Positions 32,028 through 43,814 of a stretch of DNA of 64,000 nucleotides are shown here, piece after piece. Below the pieces are notes generated by a model that was given only the letters and a program-made list of their open reading frames with translations, was not told the DNA's origin and ran no database searches. This DNA comes from Phytophthora quininea (lineage: Eukaryota > Oomycota > Peronosporomycetes > Peronosporales > Peronosporaceae): positions 19,583 through 83,582 of the forward strand of contig JAAVTG010000218.1 of the NCBI GenBank assembly GCA_011947345.1, read 5' to 3'. The stretch's first letter is position 1; the number at the start of each line of letters is the position of its first letter. The translations under genes and the position numbers were made by a program.

Positions 32028-32102
32028 CATCCGCAGGGGTTATACCTAAGTACACTTTCTCGGGGCTTGTAGTTTCGACCTTTGTGATGTCTTTGAAGCA
32101 GT

Positions 32103-34257
32103 CTACCGTCGTCTAGGGTCTCGATTCATTTTCTTCAGATCAGGTTGTCCTGGAAGATTCAGTAGTCCAGGTGGGGCGCCTCCGGGCGGACCCATTAGCC
32201 CTGGTGGGCCAGCACCAGCCATTGGAGGCCAGCCGCTAGGCACACCACCAGCTTCGTCATCTCGAGCACGTTTCATTCCAGCAAGAATATGCGGCGGAGG
32301 AGGGGGAGGGACAAGCAAACCAGAACTTGGTGCTGGTGGTGGAGGAGGCATCATTCCTCGTGGCGGTGCAAAGCCACGAGGTGGAGGCGGCGGCCCCGCA
32401 CCACCGGTGCTCATTGGCACTCCTGGTGGTCTCGTAATCTGGCTCAAGAGCGCACTAATGGTACCGTTACCGTCCATCGGACAATCCTGTTTCCAGTGAC
32501 CCTTCTGGCGACACTTGTGGCACGTGTAGGAAGGCGGGGTACCTTCGGTTCCGTACAGTCCGAAATGTAGTGTCCTGGAATGTTGCAACGCTTGCAAAGG
32601 TACCCTTCCGGGGAACCTTGCGCTGCATTTGGCCGCTGGGACCGTGCTGGTCTTTCGTGGGGCAATCCTCAATCCAATGGCCCTTTGTTCCGCACCGATT
32701 GCACGTGTACGAGTCAGGAGGCGGACGGCGCCCACCGTTTCCGCGGTTGTCCATGCCGGACTTGTTGAACGTCTGGAAATTCGCAGCGTTGATGGCGCTG
32801 GAACGCAAACTACTAGCACCATCGGCCATTCCAGGCAACACTTCGGCGCCATCAGTACCGCCGCGGAAATGACCAATGGCTTCTCCGACGTCGTGCTCGT
32901 TCAATACAGTCTGACCACCATTGTATTTGTCGTCCATGGGGTCTCCTGGTCTGTTACGGCACCAGAACTTCGTGCTGTGGTCATTACTGTGGCAAAGGGA
33001 AGCAATAATGAGTCTGACACGTTCAACACACATTAAGAAAAAGCCCAAACGCACCTTCCAGTTGCAACAACATGGCCGACTGGGTGCCATTGGATGTCCC
33101 ACACGGCCGTATCGTGAGCCTGCGGGATCGAAGCCAGCGCGTTGTCCTTGCTAAACGGTTGGCAACAACAATACGATCAATACACCACTTCATCTCAAGC
33201 AGCACGAGCCACAACGTACCCAACTTCCCAGTACATGAGCGATCCATCGTACGATCCACTGACAAACAGTCGTTCATACCAGGGATGCCACGCGATCGAC
33301 GTGACTTCACGCGCATGTCCCTTCAGCGTCGCAAACTCCTTTAGTGTGCGGATGTCGTAGATCTTAATCAACTGATCCCGACTTGCCGTCAGCAACCAGT
33401 TGCCGTTCGAGTTCCACGCCACTTTGAACACCGTGTTCTTGTGTCCATGCAGCGTATTCAAACTATTCCCCGACTTGGGGTCCCAGATCTTCACCAAGTT
33501 GTCTTTACTGCCACTAGCTAGCAGACATTTCTGCGGATGGTAAGCAACGCACTTGACATCCCATCCATGCCCCGTCAACACTCTCTCCTCGCGTCCGCTC
33601 TCGAAGTCCCAGATCTTGACCGTCGCGTCGTCTGAACAGGAGACAAACTTAAAGTCTGTGGGGAGAAACTCAGCGACCGCACAGCTTCTCTGTGGCCCTG
33701 AAGTAACTGGACATTGGTCATACTAGACTGCCAGTATTTGATGACTCCGCCGTGGTCGGCCGTCACCAGCCAATTGTCGTTGTGGGACCACACCATCGCC
33801 CTCACTGCGTCGTCATGGGCTTGGAGAATCGTCTCGAAGTTAAAGGCCAGTCCGTTCCAGAGCGTGAACTCGCCCACCGAGTTGCCAGTGATGAGGCGCC
33901 GGCCCTCGGGCGTCCACGTGAGGCAGTTGACTGGACAGCGCTGCTTGTTGGTGGAGCAGCGGCAGAACTTGGTGCAGACGCAGGAGGCTAAGTCGTCATT
34001 GCCTGCGTAGGCTAAGGGCGGCAGCATCTGCTTCTTGTAGAACGAGTGGGGCGGCAAGGCGTGGCTCTGGGTGCTTTTGGCCAATAGGAAGCGGCGCTGC
34101 GTCACGTAGTTGATGAAGGTGGCGTTCGGGTCGACGCTTTTGCGCACGATGGGCTTGCGCATGCGCTTGTGGGGCGGCACCCCGCCCGGGTAGTGGCTGG
34201 AGCCCACGTCGTGGCCGCTCTTGAGCACCTGCGCCGGGTGCAGACCCCGTCCTGCAT
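32103..34257 (-). CDS. WDR33/Pfs2-type mRNA 3'-end processing factor with CCHC zinc knuckles
   Basis: The start is ATG 34255-34257. The N-terminal segment ([13 protein letters not shown] ... INYVTQRRF) and seven WD40 repeats match WDR33/Pfs2/FY, the subunit of the cleavage and polyadenylation complex that helps bind AAUAAA. Two introns are clear: 33151-33219 (donor GTACGT) and 32987-33054 (donor GTGCGT), which join to [15 protein letters not shown], the family's end of the propeller. After it come three CCHC zinc knuckles ([42 protein letters not shown]) and a Pro/Gly-rich tail ending at 32103. Four single-base gaps lie in runs at 34245-34248, 33660-33663, 32610-32613 and 32535-32538, and each is cured in frame by one more base of the run. 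I take these as sequence errors. Nuclear. Confidence 0.93.
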
Positions 34258-34329
34258 CTTGGTAGCTTTTTGGCGAATGAACATGTGGAGCGTGCTAGAT
34301 GCAAAAGTGGGGTAGGAAGTGGAACGATG

Positions 34330-34545
34330 AGCTTGTATATGAAAGATGGATACATTTTTGTCAGGTTGTCAACATGGTCGACGACAAAGTAGTCGCAGGC
34401 CGAATCCTTCAGTTGAGAACAATTTTCTTTTACCTTTGTCACAACAACACGCTTATGATTCGCACTGCAATAAAAAGTCTGAAAACTACGTGGCAAAACG
34501 GGGAAAGAGCTGACGGAGCACAAACAATCGAATATCTAGTTTAGA
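34330..34545 (+). pseudogene. effector fragment
   Basis: VNMVDDKVVAGRI (unit 2 helix) at about 34370, then a frame-shifted IRTAIK remnant and a TWQNGERAD-like copy of the LTGKTG unit. It is oriented toward the effector at 34618-35384. Only the second half of a gene remains. Confidence 0.6.
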
Positions 34546-34617
34546 CAAAGTGAACAAGATCACCAGTTTGTTTTTATGCTTTGGAGTCAAGACCGTTGGT
34601 TGGGTTCTCTACGTCAC

Positions 34618-35384
34618 TTACGAAGTGATCTTGCTGATACCGTCGAGATATTCCTTATAATATCGATAATTGACATGTTTGGTGAGGTCCGAACCTGAAT
34701 TCCCAGCCAGTCCCAGCGAGGCCTTGATGAAATCTTCGGGTCTCTTCATCACGGTGCGGATATGCAGCTTGGTATCAAACTCGAGTCGATACACAGGCGG
34801 AAGTAAATCCGGAATGAACGCGCTGGGAAGTTTTTGGCTTGGATGGCTTGGTCGTCGATCATGTTGACGTATTTCGTGTAGATCTTGAGCTCATCTGACT
34901 GCTTCAGGATGTTCAACGGGGTCGTCGTAAGGCCAAGCATCAACCAGACCTCGTAGGTCATAAACTGTTGGCGTGCCAAGTCGTCCAGAATGCCTTCAAA
35001 CTTGGCCAGGTACGCGTGGTAGAACTTGTAGTTGCTGCTCTTCTTGAGGGAGTCGCCAAACTTGCTGCCCAATTTCAAGCCCGTCTTGACCTCTTCTGGA
35101 GACCAAGAGTGGCTGAACCAGTCATCGATTTGCGTCCACTTAGCTGCCTCTTTAGCCTTCTTGGCTGCCCTCAACTTTGCAGCAAGTGAAGACACGACAG
35201 GGATGTTGACTCTCTCCTCGGAGTTGGTGTCGCTGTCGGTTCGCAAGTTTTGACCCGGAGCGAAAGAATCGATCGTGTTGGCGTCTGAAATCGTGTGCAA
35301 GTTAGTCTGGTCAGCCGTGACGATAGAAGTGATCCCGGCAAAGTAGAGGATGACTGTGGCGACTAGAAAATAAAAGGGAGGCAT
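34618..35384 (-). CDS. RXLR-type effector (QNLR) with one frame break
   Basis: ATG at 35382-35384, signal peptide 1-24, QNLR at 45-48 in place of RXLR, EER at 56-58. The core is complete: WTQIDDWF, LKLGSKFGDSL with YKFYHAYLAKFEG, LGLTTTPLNIL with IYTKYVNMIDD, and after the A/T run at 34831-34835 (one base short) the segment RLEFDTKLHIRTVMKRPE, LGLAGNSGSDL and the HVNYRYYKEYL helix to TAA 34618-34620. It is the intact-looking sister of the 4587 and 20595 copies. The loss of the first Arg in RXLR may matter little, since such variants are common in effectors. Confidence 0.88.
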
Positions 35385-35430
35385 GGTTCCGGACTTGGGA
35401 GCACTTGACTGGCTTTGGACTCTTGTTGAA

Positions 35431-35457
35431 TGGAGGGTGAATTCCAAAGTGAAGCAA
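35431..35457 (-). promoter_or_regulatory. initiator-like core promoter
   Basis: The coding strand reads TTCACTTTGGAATTCACCC, about 50-70 bp before the start at 35384. It matches the shared motif. Confidence 0.5.
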
Positions 35458-35459
35458 TC

Positions 35460-36970
35460 TAATCAGTGGTGAAGGTGATTCGGGGCGGAATACGAGAGTA
35501 TCCGAATGTATATTTATTACGTGCGAGTTGCAGCGGCATTTTCCCGTCAACATGCGAAATTCACTACGTGGTATTCTGACTACAGTCAGTCCTGTCCTAA
35601 TTGTTCCTCTCATCCCTGATATCCTGGTATATTTGATGCCAACATGATCCACCGACTCGGTTCCCTAGTCAAAGTATACAAAAGTTGATATCACTGTCTG
35701 ATCCCATACTCGATGCTGCTGAGGCACAAAGTGATAGTTTATATCGAGATTTGTATGGGGTCCTAGAGCAAAAACATGGGGAATTGCCGTCTGACACAGC
35801 GATTCCCATGTAGAAGTTGGGTTGGACAAATCTTTGACCGCAAAACTAGCTGTCACTGCGACTACGACGCTAATAAACACCCTAATGATGAAAATAAGTA
35901 TTTTCTGGTGTTTTATTGCGATGTTGTTGCTCCAGCTGAGCAAAATTTCTGGCTTCAGGCAAAAGTGCCATCCTCATCTATTTGATATTATTGCTATACT
36001 TGATAGCAAGGCGAGCAACGGCAACTATCAGTTAGGACAGGATACACTGTATAAACGAATTATGTGTCGTAGTGATAAATGCATGTCTGACTGACTTCAC
36101 CGGATCGCAATGCCTCCGTATGTCTGTATTACGTGCAGATGCATTAATACCGTCATCAACAGCAAAATAGATTGACTTGCAAGCGAAATGGTGGTATTTG
36201 TTGACGGCGTCTGGTTACCAGGACGTAATATGATGTGCCCGCATGTAGCGGATTCCAGGCGTTTCAGCTTGACTCCACCTATACAGGCGCCAGAGTTCGG
36301 TAACAGAAGTGTCCAGCAGCTCCCAGTTGTGGACACGAACTGCATACGATGCAACCGGCTAGGCTGCCAGTGCCTGACCCGGTTGCTGTACTTGGAGTTT
36401 GTATGTCAAACTGCACATTTACAATTGCATTGAGCGTTGTAGCTGACCTACAACGCCAGTTCTCGATTTGCTTCCAAGCCCTCAAGTGCTTGGGAAGCTT
36501 TCATACAATACATTCAGCTATATTGTTGTGGGGTAGCTCCCACACTGTTGTGTGTTGTGTTGGTCATCAGACTACAACTACCCGGGACATACTACACCGC
36601 ATCCGAATTCGCCGTTTAATGAACATCTACTAATCTTGGCACTTGAGTAGGGCAAATGGAATTGGAAAGTAAGTTCATTAGCAGGTTAGCTAAATCCGTT
36701 GCCGCTACGAGGAGCCCTTGTTGTTTACCTTGCTGATTATGCGGAACGGCACATTCGGCACCGACATCGTAGCAATCACTCTGAGAACTTCAACCACCAT
36801 CACTCGTCGACCTATCAAGTTGACTGCGATACCCATCCACCAACATGGTGGATTATCTCATGCACACAGCCCGGAGGCTGTCACCATATGCACTGCAACG
36901 CAGGGAGGTTAACACATCTGCAGCTTGCTATTACGTAGAATTCCAAACCAAAATCTTTCTTTTTCCGGTG
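35460..36970. other. gene-poor stretch
   Basis: No supported gene. Frames are short and antisense-paired. The base composition resembles 1950-3900. Confidence 0.4.
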
Positions 36971-36972
36971 TA

Positions 36973-38073
36973 CCGTATTGACTTAGTCCTTGGCGACAAA
37001 GGACAAACTGTGTGAGTTACGAAATATGCTACAAATCGTAAGATTTACTGAGATCAGAACAGCGATTTAGTTCATTCTTTTAGACGCTCGAGAACAGGTC
37101 AGGTCGCACGCTACCTGCACGTGCCACCTGCGCGCTCACGACGCACGAGCCGAATGGAGCTGGACGGAGCCGACGTTCGCTGAAGGAGAAGTACCCGCAA
37201 GAAGGCCATCCACGTCGGCCTGGCCTTCTTGGCCACTGACGCCTCCAATTGGCAATACGCGAGCGGCGCCACCGTGTCGTCCGACATGGTCACCAGCAGC
37301 GGCAGCAAGCTGACGCCCGATTACAGTGCCAAGCCGATCCGCATGATCGAAGCCTGGAGCAGAGAGAGGTCGTGTACATCGAGTGGGAGCGCACGAGCAC
37401 GAGCGATACCAACATTTGGGTGCTCAACTCCAAGCTCGAGTCGCAGTTCGGCAAGGGCAACGGCTAGTCCGTCCAATGACTACAGTGGCTTCACGGGCGC
37501 GTCGAGTTACGGCCAGCTGACCATGTACATGGGCTTCTGCCCTGCCAGCTTTCATACGCAGCATGGAGGTTATAGTATGTATTGACTTGCCATTTTGTCT
37601 ACAAAGACTTGCTACATTCTAAGATGACTCGCTCTCATTTTTGCCATTCCGAGCTCCCTGTAGTTGAAGTGATTCGCGTGGCCGGATTCGCATGCCGTTT
37701 TTATTATTTTTCCTGTTCCTACACCACTTAGACAGCAATTGCTGCTGTCTTCGGCGCTCTTGGCCTGTTAGTCCGCTGTAAAAATGTTGCAGCGCCTCAC
37801 CTATCGTGTGCCCGCCATCCAAATAAACAAGAATGTTTTGCTTGTGGCGATACTGAACAGATACCCTCTTGTATTGCTTGCGCTTCTTCCTGACATTTTT
37901 CAGCGACGGCCTAGCCATCGTTGCTCCAGTTTCGTTATGGTGTGAATTAGCGGCTGCCATCGCTAAAATTAGCGCGCCGTTTTGGACTTCCATCTGTTAT
38001 TTTTTGACCTTGTCTTTGGTCAGATTGGCTTGTCGCCAAAGACTAAACGTCGCCAAGGACTAAGACAGTACGG
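36973..38073. mobile_element. defective pogo/mariner-like DNA transposon
   Basis: Terminal inverted repeats of about 25 bp agree at 23 positions: left CCGTATTGACTTAGTCCTTG (36973 on), right reverse complement CCGTACTGTCTTAGTCCTTG (from 38073). Both continue GCGAC. TA dinucleotides flank both ends (36971-36972, 38074-38075), the expected Tc1/mariner target duplication. Near the right end, on the minus strand (37619-37993, ATG 37991-37993), a 124-codon frame resembles a basic helix-turn-helix N-terminal region of a pogo-type transposase (VYLDGGHTIGEALQHFYSG ... KWCRNR). The catalytic DDE domain is absent. The left half (37100-37590) has a TDASNWQYASG frame of unclear origin. Confidence 0.75.
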
Positions 38074-38075
38074 TA

Positions 38076-39110
38076 TACTTTAGTGGTTTGTTGTGTTCAA
38101 TATTTTTTCTTCTTTTAATTGATGTTCGATGCATCTGACTAACAAAACCAAATCGAGTTGATGCTTAACCCTTCATAGCCGAGCATTTCTGGGGGGCATG
38201 GCGAGCCCACAGCTAGCCATTTCTGCTAATGCATTACGATGACGACCGACAAATACGAAAACGTCATTAGACGTTGAAAAGAATTGGCTGCTGGCATGAA
38301 GTTTATCACCGATTTGGGAATATTTGATTCGTGGATCATCGCTGCTGCCGATAATTTCCCTTTCCAAGAGAGGATCATTGGTGGCCACAGGGACCGGGGC
38401 GTTGATCGGTAAGCTCTAAAAGCACTTTCGACGATTTGCGAAGACTTCTCTGGTGTCTACTGCGATGATACAGTGAAGCTGTCATGAAGACCGGACAGTG
38501 TGAGGAGTTCACAAGATTCATTTGTCAGTAGAACATGCCTTCTGGGATGAAGAAACGTGGATGTTTTTCATCGGAAGCGTGTCGAACATCGGGTACGAAA
38601 TGGACTTTGCGCTGTAGTGTGTTTTAGAGACATGCATCTAACAAAAATGACCCAAGAAAACGAGCACGGCAAGTATGACAACGATCACGAGTGGAGCAAG
38701 GCAACAAAGACGATAATGATGATCTCGGCAAAAGCTCATAACCGGTTTTGGTGGAAGTCGCGATCTTTGTCTTTTAGGGAAAGTGTGGCTTGCGAGTTTT
38801 ACGAGGCGGATCATTGCAGGCGGTGTATTGCCAAATTATTGACCGTGGTGTTGACGCTTTAGCTGCCAATTATTTGCCCGTTGGTCTTAACCTAGCTGTT
38901 CGATCAGTGGGTGGGTTATGCGCGATATTCCCTGTTTGTGTTGTTGTTTTCTGCGGACACTCGCTCTGGGAGATCGCTGGATGAAATGACTGCTCGAATA
39001 GAGAGTTTTCGGTCTCTTGTCGTCGAAGTTGGGGCTTGCGCCGATGTCGGCACAGAAAACGACTTCATTGCAGCGGCACCTCCGATGCCAATGTGTGGCG
39101 TGGGGTTGCC
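38076..39110. other. intergenic beside the DIRS-like element
   Basis: No gene is supported. It may contain the untranslated end of the DIRS-like element. I could not identify its split repeats. Confidence 0.35.
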
Positions 39111-39112
39111 CC

Positions 39113-41357
39113 TTAATGCTGCCGCAATGATGAGGGTTTGATCTTGCTGCGAGCCATCTGTAAGGTGAGCCGAGCATCGATCTTTGTGTACCTTTCCACT
39201 GCATTCGATCTCCACCGCCCGAAAAGTTTCACAGCCAAACTGCCGAATCCCGCGTTAAAGAGCGCAGTTGCGCCGCCGCTCCGCAGCGAGTGAGATCCAA
39301 ACTGCTCCGGCCTTTTTCCAGTGGTTTCCGCAGCTGCCTTGATCGCTTGAGCGAGATCTCGAACCTGGAGGTTCTGTGTTGCCGTCACTTTGCAGAGTAG
39401 CGTGTTTGCATTGACTCTGAGCGAGAAGTGGTGCTTTACCAGATACCAACATGCCAATACTGGACAGCACTGGGGGTGGCCAGAACGTGCCAACGTTCGC
39501 GTTGTTCCATCGCCGAACTGATCGGTTTTACTACCACGAAAGCAGATCATCACTTTGTCTACTTGCTTGAGCTCTGATTGTTCGCATCCGTTCTTGTCGA
39601 CAAATTTTACGTCAGATCTCTGGATCGCGTACGATTTCACTTTCCTTCCGTCGGCTAGGTATTCCGATCGGCGCAGAAGAAAGAAGAAGCCCAGCACCGA
39701 AGCCCCCAGATGACTCGGTGCTGGGCGTCGTCGAAATTAAGCTGCGCGTGGAGTTGCTTGAGAAGCTCGTGCGTCGCCGGTAATTTTGCGTTTGTTGGAC
39801 GGTCCTCTCTTCGCATTCCTGTGATTGCGAGTTGGTGGCCCGGAGTAAGACCGACGTTGAATCCACAGAAACGGCGATGATGCCACGACACGTGACTGAG
39901 CTTCGAGAGCACGGTGGCGGTCGAGTTACCCGAGCGTGCTTGATTCCAGACGTATTTCCAACAGTAGGTAGCGAACAGCGATAATTGATATGAATGCTGT
40001 TCGGGTTCTGCTGTAAGCCACTCGGAAAGCTGCATGAGTCTGCACCAAGAGACCCATTGAGCCCAAGTGCCAGCGTATTTAACTGTAGACGACGCGGCCA
40101 ATGATCGGGATTGAAGTGACGTGAAAAGCTCGTGTAAAGTTTTCTCGAGGCTTGTGGCACTGGAGTCTGTTGCCACGACATAGAAAAGTTAGTCCAGCTA
40201 GTTCTGTATGGTTCCGTCCACGCACGTGATGCTGCGTCGGCCATGATGTTCGCTAACCCTGGTAAATGGCTCGCCGATACTCGAAGGTTGAAATACGTTT
40301 CAGTGAGGCCAATTGCACGGTTGATTTCCTGGCTGAGCTCATTTTTGGAGTGTAGACGATTGCACCATTGCACTGTTGACATGTTGTCACTCCAACACTT
40401 CACGTACACCAGCCGCCCTTCAAAGGCCTCGTGCCATCTCGGTCCCCATGTCCAGAGAGCTAGAGCGATACACAAATGTTCGCGCACGTTTATGGAAAAC
40501 GTTCCTGTGCTGGAAATCATGGTTTGCTCTTCTTCGTCGAATTTTACTTGGAGGAACTTGTCGACGGCAGGATTCAGTACTGCTAAGCCGCTGTTAGAAG
40601 CGTCCATATAGAGTTCGACATCCGGAGATGGCATGTCACCAAACATGCTCAGAGGTAACGCTGACAGACTCCCATGTGCTAATATGTGCTGAAACCAGTG
40701 AAGATCAGTTAGAGCTCCAGTCGACAGACTAGTTTTGCCGAATTTGGGTGCTGTCACGGCAAGTCCGTGGAGACGCTGATAGAATGGTTTAGCCGTCCAA
40801 ACGCACGTTGCCACATGACGTAGCGAGCCTAGCAGGTTTTGGAGCTCTGTCTTCGTTACTGCCTTCTTTGTCAGCATGACTTGTACTCGACCGAGGGCCT
40901 TTGCGATTTTTTCCGCAGGAATTGACACCGTCCTCTCCGTAGTGCTCCACAATAAACCCAAGGCCACCATTTCCGACCTCCACTCAGAAAACTTTGCCTC
41001 ATTGATGAAACGTGGCCCTAGAACAGCGAGCATTGCATGACGTAGCGTTGCTTCGGCTAGTTCAAGCCTGTTCGTGATGTCTGGTTCGACTAGAATGTGG
41101 TCATCGACCCATTCATAACCAAAGAATGGGTCAGTATCGTCTGAGTCGGACACGGACACGGGTGAGTTTGTTTCAACTAGCCACGATATTGCTCGGCCAA
41201 ACAGGCTATAGAATGGTGGTGAACCCGACCACCCGAACGGCGTCGCTAAATCCACCACCAGAATCTGCAACTCTTCCACTATCGCTGTCATGCGAAATAC
41301 CTGAGAAGCCTTCATACGTAGGTGTCTAAAAGCACCTTTGACATCACCTTTTAGCAG
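39113..41357 (-). mobile_element. DIRS-like retrotransposon: reverse transcriptase, RNase H and tyrosine recombinase
   Basis: From right to left: RT motif A (KGDVKGAFRHLRM, near 41325), the LATPFGWSGSPP block, the active-site box YEWVDDHI, thumb and connection, RNase H (LYMDASNSGL, later SASHLPGLANIMADAASR), then in further frames a recombinase. It starts near 40176 and ends at 39113 with the catalytic pattern R (LLRRSEYL), HSLRSGG, FGRWRS and a Tyr in VERYTK. This order is diagnostic of DIRS/Ngaro-type YR retrotransposons. The frame changes near 40190 and 39690, and the RT palm begins abruptly at the stop of the neighbouring host gene, so the 5' part is missing. It is an inactive fragment, or an active one with sequence errors. 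Confidence 0.88.
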
Positions 41358-41359
41358 TC

Positions 41360-41975
41360 TTATTGAAAATTTGCGCGGTTGGGCACGAGGTCGAGGGGCA
41401 CAAAGTTCTGGGCTCTATTGTCCGTCACGAAGTACGCTTGGCCGAGGTATTCCCGCCAAATGCAGCGTCGTGAAGCCCCACAGTCTGCGCGACGGCCTGC
41501 AGGTAGTTGTCGTTCTGGATCGCGAGCACGTTCCCCAGAATTCGGCCAAACTGGACTTGGTCGTTCGAAGCCAGCATAAAGACTCCACAGCGAGGGCCTG
41601 CTGCCACTCCGATCACATCCATCACATCGTTGACGAAGGACGCCTGCGTCATCTGTCGTGGTTCGACAGTTAGCCACGCAGGCATGGCAAGTCCTTGTCC
41701 AGCTCCTTGTTTGGCTGCATCAACAAAAGCTTGGACGTTGTTGACATTCCAATCCAGGAAGAAGGCTGGACTGTCCTCGTCAATTTGGATGGATTCAAGA
41801 TATTCCTTCAGCTGCAGGTTTTGTTAGCACGGGTTTTGTTCGGCAACAATTCAAACGTAGCACGCACCACTGGGGTTGCCTCACGGAGCGAGAATATTCC
41901 GCCAAGTCGCTCTTCCAACGCTTTGCCTGGCGTCGGCTCCGAGTCGGGAGGAAGTCTTCGAGGGCTGGTCTTCAT
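41360..41975 (-). CDS. unknown protein, two exons, abutting the DIRS-like element
   Basis: Start ATG 41973-41975. Exon 1 is 41868-41975, the intron 41812-41867 (donor GTGCGT, a perfect TGCTAAC branch site, acceptor CTGCAG), exon 2 41360-41811. The protein has segments YLESIQIDEDSPAFFLDW, FVDAAKQGAGQGLAMPAWL and VDVIGV-like hydrophobic stretches. One base is missing near 41456 before the final EYLGQAYFVTDN segment. It ends at TAA 41360-41362, and 25 bp further the transposon's reverse transcriptase begins. I do not recognise the family. The true C terminus may have been cut by the insertion. It is divergent from the USP gene, with 168 bp between starts. Confidence 0.6.
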
Positions 41976-42143
41976 TCTTGTGGACTTCTGTTGTTACTTT
42001 CAATAACGCAAAATCTCTCGTTCCGTCCCAGACGTTTGATGCGCGAGGACAAGCAGGAGTTTTGTTTTCTGACTACCGGTAGTAACAGTTGGTCGATAAC
42101 TAGATCTTGAAAGGGCGTGGAAATATGGATACATTCTTGAATA

Positions 42144-43691
42144 ATGAAGGACGTGCTGGCAGTGAAGAAGGTGTCGTCGGCGTTGAGGTTGTGCATCGAG
42201 TGCACGCGGTTGGTACTGGGCGTTAAAGAAGTAAGAGGGATGCGTTTAGTTTGGCTGCTCGTTAATGGCGTTGTTTTGCGCTCGCTGTGTGTCTGCAGCC
42301 GATGCTGACGGAGGAGACGTTCCGGAGCTGGTTGCTGGATCGGCCCGAACAAGTGCTCGCGGTCTTCCAGTCGCTGGCCCCGCAGGAAATCTCGCAATGG
42401 AGTCATGAACAACTCTGTGGGCTCATGGACGACGCCGACTATGACCCGGCCGTGGCGGCGCGTGAAAGTGAATCGGGATTGTTTCTTGACCTGCATAACA
42501 CGCTCGTGGAGCTGCGCAACTTGATGCACGAAGGTTGGTTCGCCTTCTCGTGAGGGCTTAGAGTCATAGCTATAACAGATTTTGTTGTGAGCGCAGAACA
42601 CCTAGCAAACAAATGCCTGTCTCCAACAGCGCATTTCATGATTGCAGTCGACGGCAGCCGTACGTTAGTACCTGGTGCAGCGATACCATCACTATGTGTT
42701 TGCTCACAGTATTCAAAATGTGTGTCTAGGTCAATCGTACCTTGCATTCGAGTTGGCTGCGCGACTGCGACGACAAGGACAGTTATCGATCGTCAGCATC
42801 GATGAAGAACTCGCTTCTGCCGGTAGTCGCCAGCTCCCACAGATCTCGAGCGAGTTTATTGCTGAAGGTGCCGCTCAATTTGAACATCAACTTCACACTC
42901 GTTCTGCTGACCAATGCATATATTCCCACAGAGTACAAGGCACATTGTGCGCGACTGCAGCTGCCTACAAACCGTGTCGCCATCACCTGCGAGACCAGCG
43001 ACTCAGTGGCAAAGCAGACCGTGGCGCAGCAGCTTCTCCATATCGCCCAGCGAGACCATGCTGATTTTCTTGTGGTTGGCACCCACGGCAAAGGTGGCCC
43101 CAGCGTCGATCAAGTCCGTCACGTGCCGTGGGAAGTTCTGCACTGGACTGCTTCGACTCCGATACTTGTCGTGTCGCCAGCGCCAGTGAACTCTGTGATC
43201 ACTAAGCATTACGTGTTCGTCGTTGCCGTGGACACATCAGCCGCAGCACAGCGCTGTCTGAATGCCGTTCTTAAGCTCATGCGTCCTGTCGACCTCCTCC
43301 GTATCGTCCACTTCTACGACAAACCGATCGTAGGCGAATTCGACCCGCAACCGTTCGACAGGTACCGTGACATCATCGACCAAGCCCAGGTGAGTTTAAC
43401 TACCTCATTTCACAGCCATTTCCCCTCAACACCATGCTATTTTTTCTTCAGGTTAATGGTGTCGTCGACATTGAGCCAGTAGACAGCACGTGCACAGTCG
43501 CCGAGAGTCTTCAAGTCTATCTCTCCGTCCACGCCGCAGCCTACCTCGTTTTGGGACTGAACGGCGAAAGTACCGAACACAATTCCAAACCTTCCGACGG
43601 TCCAAAAGAAACTCCATCCGAAAATCGCATCGGTCGACTCGCAGCCGCCATGCTCTTCTCGCCGAGGTGTGCACTCTGTCTCTGCCCGTGA
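42144..43691 (+). CDS. universal stress protein-like gene, six exons
   Basis: Proposed exons: 42144-42212, 42299-42533, 42630-42659, 42730-42867, 42932-43389, 43452-43691. All junctions are GT-AG and keep frame. The USP fold is clear from exon 3 on: HFMIAVDGS, then SYLAFELA, NRVAITCETSDS, ADFLVVGTHGKGG (the G-x2-G-x9-G/S ATP-binding region type) and a second half starting FVVAVDTSAAAQRCL. Exons 1-2 encode about 100 residues of unknown type and could instead be a separate short gene ending at 42553. At the 3' end another frame (ending 43723) also looks coding. The likely role is cytosolic, nucleotide-binding stress response. Confidence 0.75.
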
Positions 43692-43814
43692 AACAAGCTG
43701 CCTTTGCTAAAGTAGTGGCGTGAAGTACCATCTAACATACGTCACTTCATAACCTTTTTTGGTGGTTCTGTCCAAAGCTGCGGCTGAAATCGATCGGCGC
43801 CTCCACAGACCAAG

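Noticed and set aside
32289..33344. Arg- and Ser-rich plus-strand frames across the WDR33 locus
   Set aside because: They are antisense to clear WD40 and zinc-knuckle coding, and their composition is that of reversed Gly/Pro codons.
37229..37585. TDASNW frame as a carbohydrate-binding or RNase H protein
   Set aside because: Only a few residues agree and the frame is short. Not enough to name a domain.
41972..42601. 209-codon minus frame across the USP gene 5' end
   Set aside because: The plus strand has GT-AG introns in correct phase and a USP fold. The minus frame has no domain.
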